From positions 3,844,001-3,908,000 of the forward strand of contig NZ_CP031010.1 of NCBI RefSeq assembly GCF_003584565.2: DNA of 64,000 nucleotides, in the 5' to 3' direction. Of the stretch, positions 55,643-64,000 are shown piece by piece. The notes beneath the pieces are model-generated. The model had not been told where the DNA came from. It made no database searches and was given only the letters and a program-made list of their open reading frames with translations. The first letter of the stretch is position 1. Every line of letters starts with the position of its first letter. The stretch is from Alteromonas sp. RKMC-009 (GTDB lineage Bacteria > Pseudomonadota > Gammaproteobacteria > Enterobacterales > Alteromonadaceae). The translations under genes and the position numbers were made by a program.

Positions 55643-56749
55643 ATGCCCGATTTATTCAGCCCTTATTCGCTAAAGTCAGTGGAACTCAGAAACCGCATTG
55701 CTGTGCCGCCCATGTGTCAGTACAGCGCAGAGGATGGTCTTCCCAACGACTGGCATCAGGTTCACTATGCGTCATTGTCACGGGGTGGTGCCGGGCTTGT
55801 GATCGTAGAGGCAACCGGTGTTGCCCCTGAAGGGCGGATAAGCCCGGGATGCCTCGGTTTCTGGAGCGATGAGCATACTCCGGGGCACGCTGCCATTGTT
55901 AAGCGCATCAATGAGGGTGGTGCAGTGCCGGGTATTCAGCTTGCTCATGCCGGCAGAAAAGCGTCTGCGAACAAACCCTGGGAAGGTGACGACCACATTG
56001 CAGAAGATGATCCCCGCGGATGGCAACCCATCGGCCCGTCAGCGGTACCGTTTGGCGCGAACTTACCCCGTACACCCACGGAAATGACAAAAGATGATAT
56101 CGAGCGGGTAAAGGCAGACTTTGTTGCTGCCACGAAACGCTCTGTCGAAGCCGGTTATAAGTGGTTAGAACTGCACTTTGCCCATGGCTATCTGGCGCAA
56201 AGCTTCTGGTCGCCGGTTGCAAATAAACGTGATGACGAATATGGCGGCAGCCCTGAAAACCGCGCCCGTTTTCTGCTGGAAACCATCGATGCAGTTAAAG
56301 CCGTGTGGCCGGAAGATTTACCATTAACAGTACGTTTAGGCGTCATAGAATATGATGGTAACGACGACAAGCTGGTTCCTGAATCCATAGAGCTGATCAA
56401 AAAGATGAAAGACCACGGCGTCGATTTTGTCAGTGTATCGGTTGGCTTCAATACACCTGAAGCAAATATTCCCTGGGGCCCTGCCTTCCTGGCGCCGGTA
56501 TCACAACAAATTCGCGAAGAAGCAGATATTCCGGTCGCTACAGCATGGGGTGTTGATGATCCGGTACTGGCCAATAAAACCATTGAAGACGGACAGCTGG
56601 ATTTGGTGATGGTAGGCCGTGCTCACCTGGCGAACCCGCACTGGAGCTACGATGTGGCTAAAAAGCTGGGTAAGGACTCACCGTCATGGGTACTGCCCAC
56701 ACAGTATGCACACTGGTTAGCCCGTTACGCACCGGCAGATTATAAATAA
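55643..56749 (+). CDS. Old Yellow Enzyme family NADH:flavin oxidoreductase (YqjM-like)
   Basis: A 368-residue FMN TIM-barrel ene-reductase. The YqjM-type cysteine is in VPPMCQYSAEDG (about 25), the flavin/substrate histidine pair in LHFAHGYLAQSFWSPVANKRDDEYGGS (about 177 and 180), with QLAHAGRKA before it and the C-terminal phosphate site MVGRAHLANPHW. It reduces activated C=C bonds of electrophiles with NAD(P)H and is often part of stress responses. AAAGGA lies before ATG 55643. The divergent LysR gene is its likely regulator. Physiological substrate unknown. Confidence 0.92.
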   Translation: MPDLFSPYSLKSVELRNRIAVPPMCQYSAEDGLPNDWHQVHYASLSRGGAGLVIVEATGVAPEGRISPGCLGFWSDEHTPGHAAIVKRINEGGAVPGIQLAHAGRKASANKPWEGDDHIAEDDPRGWQPIGPSAVPFGANLPRTPTEMTKDDIERVKADFVAATKRSVEAGYKWLELHFAHGYLAQSFWSPVANKRDDEYGGSPENRARFLLETIDAVKAVWPEDLPLTVRLGVIEYDGNDDKLVPESIELIKKMKDHGVDFVSVSVGFNTPEANIPWGPAFLAPVSQQIREEADIPVATAWGVDDPVLANKTIEDGQLDLVMVGRAHLANPHWSYDVAKKLGKDSPSWVLPTQYAHWLARYAPADYK

Positions 56750-56827
56750 CGGTCTGAACAGATAATTCTTTGAAACGTTGTCCGCAGGGCAACCATGGCG
56801 CAGGTAAGTACCTGCGCCACATCATGC

Positions 56828-57823
56828 TCAATGATTTGTCGCCTGAGCAGCAATAACCCCGTAGTTTTCCATCCATTCCAGCATATTGCTGAACCAGTCA
56901 GTGGGGTGATTCATCCCGAATCCGTGCCCGCCGTCAGGCAGCAGTAACATCTGTACAGGCACCCGCTTTTCCACAAGCGCTGCGTGGTATTGCAACGCAT
57001 TCCCTACAGGGACGGCTTTATCATCATTAGCGTGAACTATGAAAGCCTGCGGTGTATTGGTGGTGACATTGTCCTGTGCGGAGAAAGTTGAAATTAATCT
57101 GTTGTCCGGCGATTCGCCCAGTAAATTCAACCGTGATCCCTGATGCGTTACATCTTCTTTCATTGAGATTACCGGATAGATAAGCACCTGGAAATCCGGA
57201 CGAAGGATTTTCTTCGTATACGCTTTATTCACCGGTTGTTTGAACTGAGTTGCCAGTGTGGCAGCCAGATGTCCTCCGGCGGAGAATCCCATTACGCCCA
57301 CCCGGTCAGAATCGATTCCCCACTCTTTTGCATGCTGACGCACCAGACTGATAGCCTGCTGCGCATCCTGAAGAGGACCATAGGACGGATTATCCATAAT
57401 GTCTTTCAGTGGCATACGGTATTTCAGCACAAATGCGATAACACCTGCCCCGGCGAAACGGCGGGCGACATTAAAGCCTTCTTTATCGATGGCCAGCCTT
57501 TCATAACCACCACCGGGCAAAATGATAACAGCGGTACCGTTTCGCTCATCCTCAGGAGGCGCGACCATAGTCAGCTCAGGAGAATCCACTGCGACAACCG
57601 AGCGGTCATTTATCACCACCCGTCCCTGAAACTCTGTGGGTGTGTGGGCTATTTCCCCGGGGATCCCTTCAGGATAAAGTGTTAATCCGGTTATCTGAAC
57701 CTGCTCTGCTGACACCGCAACTCCGCTGTTAATCAAAACAATCAGTATCATACCGGATAAACCGGCCTTGCGGCGCCGCAGTGATAATCTTTGCGACAAA
57801 CATTGAAAGAGAAAGGCTCTCAT
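56828..57823 (-). CDS. Exported alpha/beta hydrolase (esterase/xylan-esterase-like)
   Basis: A 331-residue alpha/beta hydrolase with a long N-terminal basic region and signal core (GMILIVLINSGVAVSA, cleavage before EQVQI). The oxyanion segment is AVIILPGGGYERLA, the nucleophile serine is in GVMGFSAGGHLAATLA (about 183), a likely acid lies in VHANDDKAVP and the histidine in LPDGGHGFGM. Such enzymes deacylate sugars or small esters. The start overlaps the amidohydrolase stop as ATGA (57820-57823), implying coupled translation; an internal ATG at 57751 has no ribosome binding site. Substrate unknown. Confidence 0.86.
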   Translation of the reverse strand: MRAFLFQCLSQRLSLRRRKAGLSGMILIVLINSGVAVSAEQVQITGLTLYPEGIPGEIAHTPTEFQGRVVINDRSVVAVDSPELTMVAPPEDERNGTAVIILPGGGYERLAIDKEGFNVARRFAGAGVIAFVLKYRMPLKDIMDNPSYGPLQDAQQAISLVRQHAKEWGIDSDRVGVMGFSAGGHLAATLATQFKQPVNKAYTKKILRPDFQVLIYPVISMKEDVTHQGSRLNLLGESPDNRLISTFSAQDNVTTNTPQAFIVHANDDKAVPVGNALQYHAALVEKRVPVQMLLLPDGGHGFGMNHPTDWFSNMLEWMENYGVIAAQATNH

Positions 57824-59412
57824 ACTTTACCCGCCCGGTGAGTCAGGATCTCTCCGGCATGCCGCCCGGTCATGCCTTGCGGTGTTTTTACAATAACCCC
57901 GTTCACCAGGATATATTCTATGCCGGTGGGATACTGATGCGGTGAGGTAAAAGTTGCATTATCAATCACTGTCTGCGGATCAAAAATCACAATATCGGCA
58001 CGGTACTGCTCTGCCAGCGTACCGCGATCAGTCAGATCCATGCGTTGTGCCGGCAGTGCTGTCATTTTATGAATTGCCTCAGGCAACGTCAGTGTTCCCT
58101 GCTCTCTGACGTAACGACCCAGTACCCGGGGATAGGAGCCGTAACTGCGGGGATGAGGATTTCCTTCACCGGGTATTGCACCGGCTGTGTCTGTGGCTAC
58201 GGAGGTAAACGGATATGCCATGATTTGTGTCACATCCTGCTCGTCAATAGCATGGAAAATACCTTGCGCGCCCCCCTGCTCTTCAATTTCCATCGCCAGT
58301 TCCGCTGCATTTGCCAACGTCTGCGCTCTGCCCTGCTGAGCCAGTACCTGACCAAACGTCAACCCGTCCCATTCCGGATTTGCAGCAAAATGGGCTATCT
58401 GCAGCCTTTCCGGATCGCCGCCACCGCGGTCTTCGCGAATGTTCTTTTCAATGCCGGCTTTCACTTTTGCCCGTGTTGCCGGGTCACCGAGACGTTTTAA
58501 CACTTCACCGTGACCACCGGCCAGCGACCAGGGCGGAAACAAAATACTGAAGCGGGTTGATGAAGCGGTATAAGGATACTGGTCCAGTGTCACGTCCATA
58601 CCCTTTTCACGGGCGGCGGTAATCATACCCAGCGTTGTTTCGCTGTGGCCCCAGTTTGGCAATCCCACCAGCTTATGATGACTCACATGCACGGGGATGC
58701 CGGTATCTTCAGAAATCGCAATAACTTCTTCCAGCGCTTCAGTGATGAGCGCCCCTTCATCCCGCATGTGCGAAGTAAAAATACCGCCGTACTGGTGCGC
58801 GGTTCCGGCCAGAGCCTTTACTTCAGCGTAATCAGAGTAGACACCCGGCACATACTTTAAGCCGGTCGACAAGCCGAATGCCCCTTCTTCCATCGCTTTG
58901 GCAACAAGCGCCTGCATAGCCTTAACTTCATCTTCTGTGGCCGGACTGCCAGCTTCACCCATTACTTCACGGCGAACATCATTGTGACCCACCAGCAACG
59001 CCAGATTCGGACCAAGAGGTGTCGAGGCAGCCTCCCCGAGAAACTCGCCGGTATGAACCGGTGAAAATCCGCAATTACCGCCAAGAATCGTAGTGATCCC
59101 TTGCTGAACCAGATTTTCCAACCCCGGCTGAGTAGCGGCAGAGCGCTCGGCATGAGAATGCAGATCGATAAACCCCGGGCTGACCACCAGTCCGTCTGCT
59201 TGTATCACTTGTGCAGCATCACTGGCTGACAGCTTTCCCATAGCGACTATGATGCCGTCTTTAATACCAACATCAGCAGACACTGCCGGTTTGCCGGTAC
59301 CGTCTATGACCTCTCCCCCGCGGATCAGAATATCGTACTGCGCTGCCGCCAACGGGAAACACAGTGACAATAATCCCGTCCCCAGAACTGCTTTTATTAA
59401 TCTGCCTGACAT
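57820..59412 (-). CDS. Exported N-acyl-D-amino-acid deacylase family amidohydrolase
   Basis: A 530-residue metal-dependent amidohydrolase with a signal peptide (AVLGTGLLSLCFPLAAA, cleavage before QYDI). The metal site shows the HxH of GFIDLHSHAE (about 77-82), the cysteine of LGGNCGFSPVH that bridges metals in D-aminoacylases, IPVHVSHHKLVG and the late VATDTAG aspartate. D-aminoacylases release free D-amino acids from N-acyl forms; others of the family cut D-Glu or dipeptides. GAGGGAG lies about 6 bases before ATG 59412. It is coupled to an exported alpha/beta hydrolase. Cell-wall or protein-derived D-residues are possible substrates. Confidence 0.88.
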   Translation of the reverse strand: MSGRLIKAVLGTGLLSLCFPLAAAQYDILIRGGEVIDGTGKPAVSADVGIKDGIIVAMGKLSASDAAQVIQADGLVVSPGFIDLHSHAERSAATQPGLENLVQQGITTILGGNCGFSPVHTGEFLGEAASTPLGPNLALLVGHNDVRREVMGEAGSPATEDEVKAMQALVAKAMEEGAFGLSTGLKYVPGVYSDYAEVKALAGTAHQYGGIFTSHMRDEGALITEALEEVIAISEDTGIPVHVSHHKLVGLPNWGHSETTLGMITAAREKGMDVTLDQYPYTASSTRFSILFPPWSLAGGHGEVLKRLGDPATRAKVKAGIEKNIREDRGGGDPERLQIAHFAANPEWDGLTFGQVLAQQGRAQTLANAAELAMEIEEQGGAQGIFHAIDEQDVTQIMAYPFTSVATDTAGAIPGEGNPHPRSYGSYPRVLGRYVREQGTLTLPEAIHKMTALPAQRMDLTDRGTLAEQYRADIVIFDPQTVIDNATFTSPHQYPTGIEYILVNGVIVKTPQGMTGRHAGEILTHRAGKV

Positions 59413-59769
59413 CGACGCTCCCTCTTTGTGATCATTTTTTACTGATTGTCATTGTTGTCCGTTATTTATACCCCGGAGAAAGAGCACATGCTTGTGTTGC
59501 ATGATGAAGTAACCGCAGAACGGGACTGTATTCCTTACAAAGAGTTTTGAACAGGTTTCATGGGCACCCGTTGAAATGGCCAATATTTCACCGGATTTCA
59601 CCTCTGCGCCCCGTTTATTGGTCAGTTTACATACAAACGTGTATGGCATGCTCTTTGAAACAGACTAATCAGCGGGCGGCACTCTCTTCAGGTGTTCTCA
59701 CCTTACCGGTCTCTTTTACCGGTTTACAAGTGCAGCCCATACGCTAAACAAAGTAAGAGGAATTTTCTG
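59413..59769. other. Intergenic region before the beta-barrel gene
   Basis: 357 bases between the divergent amidohydrolase gene and the beta-barrel gene. I see no credible gene, terminator or strong palindrome; it presumably holds the promoters of both genes. Confidence 0.4.
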
Positions 59770-60360
59770 ATGAAAAAATCAATCACAGCATTCGCGGGTA
59801 TTGCAGCGCTCACTTCTTTAACAGCTTTCAGTGCTTCCGCACAGTCTCTGGACACGCCCTGGCAGGACCAGCCAGGTTTTTACGTAGGTGGTAACTACGG
59901 TTATCTGAAAGTAGACGGGCAGGACGATTTTGATGATGATAATGACGTCATTCAGGGCTTGGTCGGGTATCGTTTTAACCGCTATCTGGCCATAGAGGGA
60001 TCGGTCATCGACTTCGGTGATTACGGCAATAACCTGTCACGGGCCGATACTGATGGCTGGACAGCGGGCGTAAAAGGTATTTTACCAATTACTAATCAGT
60101 TCTCTGTTTATGCCAAAGCCGGACAACTATGGTGGGATACAGATTATTCAGTGAATGGTGTATCCGGCAGCTACGACGACGAGAGTTTATTCATCGGTGC
60201 CGGCGTTGCTTACAATATCACTGAGAACTTCCTCGTGAATGCAGAGTACACAGTTTACGATGCAGACCTCGATGCCAATGACCTGGCAGACGATCCCGGT
60301 GATGTGGACTTTAATACCGATCTGAAACAAGCCAGTGTGGGTGTTGAATACCGCTTCTGA
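59770..60360 (+). CDS. Small outer-membrane beta-barrel protein (OmpA-like/OMP_b-brl fold)
   Basis: About 196 residues with a classic signal peptide (MKKSITAFAGIAALTSLTAFSASA, cleavage before QSLDT) and eight short alternating strands (GFYVGGNYGYLKVDG, VIQGLVGYRFNRYLAIEGSVIDFGDY, FSVYAKAGQLWWDTDYSV, SLFIGAGVAYNITENFLVNAEYTVYD, QASVGVEYRF with terminal Phe). It is very acidic in its loops (DDFDDDND), as in marine surface proteins. AAGAGGA precedes ATG 59770. It resembles OmpA N-domains or OmpW-size barrels; function unknown. Confidence 0.82.
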   Translation: MKKSITAFAGIAALTSLTAFSASAQSLDTPWQDQPGFYVGGNYGYLKVDGQDDFDDDNDVIQGLVGYRFNRYLAIEGSVIDFGDYGNNLSRADTDGWTAGVKGILPITNQFSVYAKAGQLWWDTDYSVNGVSGSYDDESLFIGAGVAYNITENFLVNAEYTVYDADLDANDLADDPGDVDFNTDLKQASVGVEYRF

Positions 60361-60376
60361 TTTGTAAAGCTCTCTC

Positions 60377-60405
60377 AAAGCCTCCGGTATTCCGGAGGCT
60401 TTTTT
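60377..60405 (+). terminator. Rho-independent terminator after the beta-barrel gene
   Basis: AAAGCCTCCGG (60377-60387) pairs with CCGGAGGCTTT (60392-60402) around TATT and continues in T residues. Confidence 0.9.
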
Positions 60406-60650
60406 GATTCTGACAACCGGCCGGTTACCTTTGTGTACTGACTTCAGGAAAATTCTACAAACCGGCGGACAAACTTACCTGAAGGCAGGAAGCAGGTTCA
60501 CACCCTCACCTTAAAACCTGACAAACTTTCTAAGTTAAAACAGCAAGATAACCTTGTCATACGGACATCAGGTCCTATGGAATAGTTTCTGCATTTCATA
60601 TTGCATTTGTCACTTAATATGCTCATTCCGGGTTGGCATGAGGAGGAACG

Positions 60651-62843
60651 ATGTCAGCAGAACAATCTATTTTCAAACAGGGAGAAAATTGCTGGGCGAC
60701 CAGTCAGGCCAGCTTCGCCACTCCACTTATTGATTGCGGTAATTACTACAAAGCTTTGCATTCGGCGATCCTTAAAGCGAAGCACAGTATATTTATCGTC
60801 GGATGGGATATCGACAGCCGGATCAGGCTGTTGCGCGGTGAGGACGAGGCGAACTCCGAAGCCCCCTCAGTGGTCAGTGATTTGCTGGCATGGAAAGCTG
60901 AGCAAAACCCTGACATGAAAATTTATCTGCTGCGCTGGGATTCTTCTCTGGCCTTTTTTGCTCAACGGGAAATGTGGGCAAAAGAAGTATGGGATGAGAA
61001 AACACCTGACAACGTACTCACGGAACTCGATGACACGATTCCCATGGGCGGCAGTCAGCATCAGAAGATTATTGTTATTGACGATGAACTGGTGTTTTCG
61101 GGCGGTATGGATATTTCAACCAACCGCTGGGATACCCGTGACCACCCCATTGAAAGTGAAGAACGCAACGGTCCTGACGGTCCTTACACGCCACTACATG
61201 ACGTCCAGATTGTCTCTGCCGGCCCGGTAGTGGAAAGGTTCGCTGAACTGGTGCGCTGGCGCTGGTTGCGCGTAGCCGAAGAAAAGCCCATCGCCATCCG
61301 TGAAGAAGCTGAGACAGACCTGGACAGTCCTGTTCCCGCTTCATGGCCGGACGGCTTTGAGCCCTGGTTTGAGAAGGTCGATTGCGCCCTTGCCCGCACT
61401 ATTCCGTTTATGGACGAAGTGGAGCCTGTTCAGGAAGTCCGTCACATGCTGCTGGACCTCATCAGTGAAGCAGAACGGGTTATCTACATTGAAAATCAAT
61501 TCACTTCCCGTCAGGAAATCGCAGAAGCGCTGAACCGCCGTCTGAAAGAGAAGCCTGAACTGCATGTCATTATTGTCAGCTCCTATGAACCCAAAGGTAA
61601 ATTCGAGTGTGAGGCATTCTGGGCAGGTCGTATTGAATTTAAGAAAATTCTTGAAAAAGACATCGAGCCTGAGCGCATCATTATGTCGTATTCGTCCATT
61701 ACCGACGAGCACGGACAACATGCGACAAAACGTATCCACTCTAAAGTAATGACCATCGATGACCGCTACGCCGTTATCGGTTCGTCGAATATCAGTAACC
61801 GTTCAATGAGTCTGGATACTGAAATCGACCTTGTTCTGTTTGGTAATAATGATACCAACCGCCGTCAGATAGCCCGTATCCGTGACGATTTACTGGCAGA
61901 GCACACCGGCCGCACCGTTGATCAGGTTAGCGCAATCATGCAGGAACCTAATCCTGCACGGGCATTAATGGAAGGCCAGCTGGCTCATGGCTACGTGCTT
62001 ACCCAGGTGCGTGACGAAATATTTACCAGTCAGGAATCAGGCAAAAATTTCTTTTCATCCTTATCCGATCCGGAAGAGCCATTGATCCCGCCAATTCCGG
62101 GCCTTAACGGCGAAGCAACACCGGTACGCAATCCACGCCGCCGCACGATCATGGTTGGTATCGGCGTTCTGGTGATTGCAGCGCTGGCGGCCACCTTACT
62201 GCTTGCCAGTCATTTTATTCCGTGGTTATCGACAGACAATATCAATGCCTTCCTGGAGGAAAGCCGGGGTACCTATTTCGCACTTCCGACGGTTTTGCTT
62301 GTCTATGTTGTGGGCGGCTTCTTCTTCTTTCCGGTCACCGTAATGTCACTGGCAGTCTCTGCCATCTTCGGGCCGGTTTGGGGGCCATTGTACGGAATTA
62401 TGGGCGCCCTGCTGAGTTCTGCGAGCATGTTTGGTGTAGGTAAGCTGGCCGGTAACGCGGGGCTGCGTAAAATTGGCGGGCCGAAAGTTGCTGCTGTTGA
62501 TGAGAAGCTGAAAACCAGTGGTATTGTTGGTGTCGCCGCTATCCGGATGTTGCCCATCGCACCATTCAGTCTGGTTAATCTGGTTGCCGGCATTTCATCA
62601 ATTGGTCTGATGCAATTTTTGACCGGAACATTCCTCGGCATGTTCCCGCCGATGATAGCGAAAGGTCTGGTAGGCGATTCTATTACCCAGATTTTCCGCA
62701 ATCCGTCACCGGAGACGATTTCCTATCTGGTAGGCGGCATCGTGCTGTGGGGTCTGATGATTTGGGGCTCACAAAAAATTGCCAAGCGTTATCAGGAAAG
62801 TAAGCAGTTAGAAAAAACAAAGGGTGAAGAATGTGTCGCATAG
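60651..62843 (+). CDS. Phospholipase D-like/VTT (DedA-type) fusion protein
   Basis: A 730-residue protein. The N-terminal half is a phospholipase D superfamily enzyme with two HKD motifs: HQKIIVIDDELVFSGGMD (about 137) and IHSKVMTIDDRYAVIGSSN (about 364), the layout of cardiolipin synthases and phosphatidyltransferases. The C-terminal part, after a membrane segment near 500, is a VTT/SNARE-associated domain (ALPTVLLVYVVGGFFFFPVTVMSLAVSAIFGPVWG, then IRMLPIAPFSLVNLVAGISSIG), a fold linked to lipid flipping. It may cleave or transfer phospholipid head groups and move lipids in one chain. It overlaps the next gene by 13 bases, so the two are co-expressed. Confidence 0.88.
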   Translation: MSAEQSIFKQGENCWATSQASFATPLIDCGNYYKALHSAILKAKHSIFIVGWDIDSRIRLLRGEDEANSEAPSVVSDLLAWKAEQNPDMKIYLLRWDSSLAFFAQREMWAKEVWDEKTPDNVLTELDDTIPMGGSQHQKIIVIDDELVFSGGMDISTNRWDTRDHPIESEERNGPDGPYTPLHDVQIVSAGPVVERFAELVRWRWLRVAEEKPIAIREEAETDLDSPVPASWPDGFEPWFEKVDCALARTIPFMDEVEPVQEVRHMLLDLISEAERVIYIENQFTSRQEIAEALNRRLKEKPELHVIIVSSYEPKGKFECEAFWAGRIEFKKILEKDIEPERIIMSYSSITDEHGQHATKRIHSKVMTIDDRYAVIGSSNISNRSMSLDTEIDLVLFGNNDTNRRQIARIRDDLLAEHTGRTVDQVSAIMQEPNPARALMEGQLAHGYVLTQVRDEIFTSQESGKNFFSSLSDPEEPLIPPIPGLNGEATPVRNPRRRTIMVGIGVLVIAALAATLLLASHFIPWLSTDNINAFLEESRGTYFALPTVLLVYVVGGFFFFPVTVMSLAVSAIFGPVWGPLYGIMGALLSSASMFGVGKLAGNAGLRKIGGPKVAAVDEKLKTSGIVGVAAIRMLPIAPFSLVNLVAGISSIGLMQFLTGTFLGMFPPMIAKGLVGDSITQIFRNPSPETISYLVGGIVLWGLMIWGSQKIAKRYQESKQLEKTKGEECVA

Positions 62844-63589
62844 TCAGTTATAATATCCACAGCGGTATTGGGCGCGACAACAAACATGATTATCGCCGCA
62901 TTGGCAGTTATCTTGCCGAACTGGGTGCAGATATTGTGTTGTTGCAGGAAATGGATACGCGGCCTGAGCACAGAGATATTGAAACGGACATCAGAGATAT
63001 TTGCGCCAGTCAGGTGTTTCAACTGGTACCTTCACCGGCTATTACAGAAGCCGGCGGGGGCTGGTACGGGAATGCGGTACTGACCCGTTTTCCTGTGCTG
63101 AAAAATGAAACCCTTGATGTGAGTCAGGATGGTTTTCAGCCGAGAAACATTCAGGCTGTAGATTTACTCACGCCGTCAGGACCACTGACGGTAATTAATA
63201 CTCACAAGGGATTGAAGAAAAGCGAACGCCGCTCTCAGTTCGCAAAGCTTCATGAATACATTGCCGGCAGAATGAAAGAAAACAAAACGCCGATTGTGCT
63301 CGGCGGTGATTTCAATGAATGGCAGTTTTTTACCCGTGCATTCCGCGCTCTGGACAGCGTGCTGAACCAGCACAAAGCGGGGGCTACGTTCCCCAGTCAG
63401 TTTCCGTTATTTTCTCTGGACCGGATCTGGACTTCACCGGACATTAAACTACGCCGGATCCGCCGTCTGAAAAATGCCCGCACGAAAATTCTCTCTGATC
63501 ATCTGCCCGTTCAGGTAGACATTCGCCTCCCCGAACAGGACGTCAGTGATTTACCGGAACCGTTTCAGGCACAGGCGATGCTTGGCTGA
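62831..63589 (+). CDS. Endonuclease/exonuclease/phosphatase family protein (YbhP-like)
   Basis: A 252-residue EEP-fold enzyme with its catalytic set: SYNIHSG, LLQEMD (metal Glu about 38), NAVLTRFPV, NTHKG (His), GGDFNEWQ (Asp/Asn), LDRIWTS and the final SDHLPV. Members hydrolyse phosphodiesters of nucleic acids, phosphoinositides or sphingolipids. The gene overlaps the phospholipase D-like gene by 13 bases; in E. coli ybhP similarly sits with the cardiolipin synthase clsB, so a phospholipid substrate is a reasonable guess. Its 3' end overlaps the convergent LysR gene by 25 bases. Confidence 0.88.
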   Translation: MCRIVSYNIHSGIGRDNKHDYRRIGSYLAELGADIVLLQEMDTRPEHRDIETDIRDICASQVFQLVPSPAITEAGGGWYGNAVLTRFPVLKNETLDVSQDGFQPRNIQAVDLLTPSGPLTVINTHKGLKKSERRSQFAKLHEYIAGRMKENKTPIVLGGDFNEWQFFTRAFRALDSVLNQHKAGATFPSQFPLFSLDRIWTSPDIKLRRIRRLKNARTKILSDHLPVQVDIRLPEQDVSDLPEPFQAQAMLG

Positions 63590-64000
63590 CGATACTTTAG
63601 ATCGCCACGCCAGTGATTTAACTCCTGCTCACAGGCAGTCACCCTGCGGATAACATCCCGCATTTTTATGCTTGCATCCGTGAGTGACCCGCTGCGGTTG
63701 GTGGCCATTAATACCTGTCGGCGCATTTCCGGCTGTTCTATTTTCAGCGCTTTTACCAGGCCACTTTCTTCAAGATGGAAAATGGCTGATGAAGGTAAAA
63801 TCATCGCCCCCTCGCCCTGCAGCAATTGCCTTAGCCCTGTCATCAGCTGGCCCGAATACGCCGTATTGTGCCTCAACGCAACACCGGTCACTTTTTCGTA
63901 ATGGGCGATGAGCATGCCCAGCGCATCCCGGCTTCCAGGCGTAAGTAACTCAAACTGGCTAAGTTCCCAGAATTTGATTGTGTTGCGATCCTGATATTTC
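63565..64000 (-). CDS. LysR-family regulator, C-terminal part (5' end beyond window)
   Basis: An open frame on the minus strand running off the window end. It encodes about 144 residues of a LysR effector domain: KFWELSQFELLTPGSRDALG, then the LLQGEGAMILPSSAIFHLEESG segment and a C-terminal helix (MRDVIRRVTACEQEL). The N-terminal helix-turn-helix is not in the window. An internal ATG at 63915 is not the start. It converges with the EEP-family gene and overlaps its end. Confidence 0.75.
   Translation of the reverse strand, partial: KYQDRNTIKFWELSQFELLTPGSRDALGMLIAHYEKVTGVALRHNTAYSGQLMTGLRQLLQGEGAMILPSSAIFHLEESGLVKALKIEQPEMRRQVLMATNRSGSLTDASIKMRDVIRRVTACEQELNHWRGDLKYRQPSIACA

Noticed and set aside
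59449..59649. 66-codon frame in the region upstream of the amidohydrolase gene
   Set aside because: No ribosome binding site, low-complexity composition and no recognisable domain; treated as non-coding.
1..64000. CRISPR array, prophage, insertion sequences, tRNA or rRNA genes
   Set aside because: No regular spaced repeats, transposase or integrase genes, or cloverleaf or rRNA sequence were recognised in the window.

Overview
The window reads as chromosome of a heterotrophic, probably marine gammaproteobacterium of the Alteromonadales (Alteromonas-like). I infer this from family-level resemblance of the proteins only: a quinol-type cytochrome bo oxidase operon (cyoABCDE), a long-form LeuA, a gamma-type Asd, two large TonB-dependent receptors tied to sugar enzymes, and DUF2780, DUF748 and DUF2805 proteins. 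No rRNA, tRNA, prophage, insertion sequence or CRISPR array was seen. Genes are dense and intact, with one clear exception, a frameshifted GGDEF-EAL gene.

Layout. 1-0.6 kb: 3' part of a nucleoside phosphorylase/nucleosidase gene. 0.6-5.8 kb: a sugar locus, most likely for fructose (fructokinase, OprB-type porin, ROK regulator, FucP-type permease), with a shared 25-bp operator-like palindrome in front of the porin and the permease. 5.9-6.5 kb: a ribbon-helix-helix/ParE toxin-antitoxin pair. 6.6-8.9 kb: leuA divergent from an Lrp/AsnC regulator. 9.0-15.5 kb: a trehalose regulon (TonB receptor, LacI regulator, MFS permease, GH37 trehalase) with two matching LacI-type operators. 15.6-19.5 kb: DUF2780 and DUF748 envelope proteins. 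19.5-26.8 kb: a YbhGFSR-like ABC exporter with its own TolC-like lipoprotein and a divergent TetR repressor whose 22-bp palindrome covers the exporter promoter. 26.8-30.2 kb: D-lactate dehydrogenase, RhlE helicase, cold-shock protein. 30.6-34.3 kb: the broken GGDEF-EAL gene facing a small phosphate-binding-like protein and a porin. 34.4-41.1 kb: a cysteine desulfhydrase-like PLP enzyme, DUF2805, DUF1080, DUF547, asd and nhaC. 41.5-46.9 kb: the cyo operon, preceded by an unrecognised small membrane protein gene, a perfect FNR-type box and a long hairpin. 47.0-54.5 kb: a starch/maltodextrin pair (TonB receptor, lipoprotein pullulanase with three C-terminal repeats). 54.6-56.7 kb: LysR regulator and Old Yellow Enzyme. 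56.8-59.4 kb: exported D-aminoacylase-type amidohydrolase coupled to an exported alpha/beta hydrolase. 59.8-64 kb: beta-barrel protein, phospholipase D-VTT fusion, an endonuclease/exonuclease/phosphatase-family protein, and the 3' part of a LysR gene.

How the genes work together. Three glycan systems (fructose-like, trehalose, alpha-glucan) each carry an outer-membrane entry gene; the first two also have an inner-membrane permease, a regulator and a catabolic enzyme, while the third has no inner-membrane transporter in view. Respiration is represented by quinone-linked D-lactate dehydrogenase and the bo3 quinol oxidase. No single gene set here is an obviously new system. The parts most worth following up are the cyo-linked membrane protein with its leader hairpin, the frameshifted c-di-GMP enzyme beside the porin/binding-protein pair, and the ROK regulon with a regulator that has lost the usual ROK zinc site.
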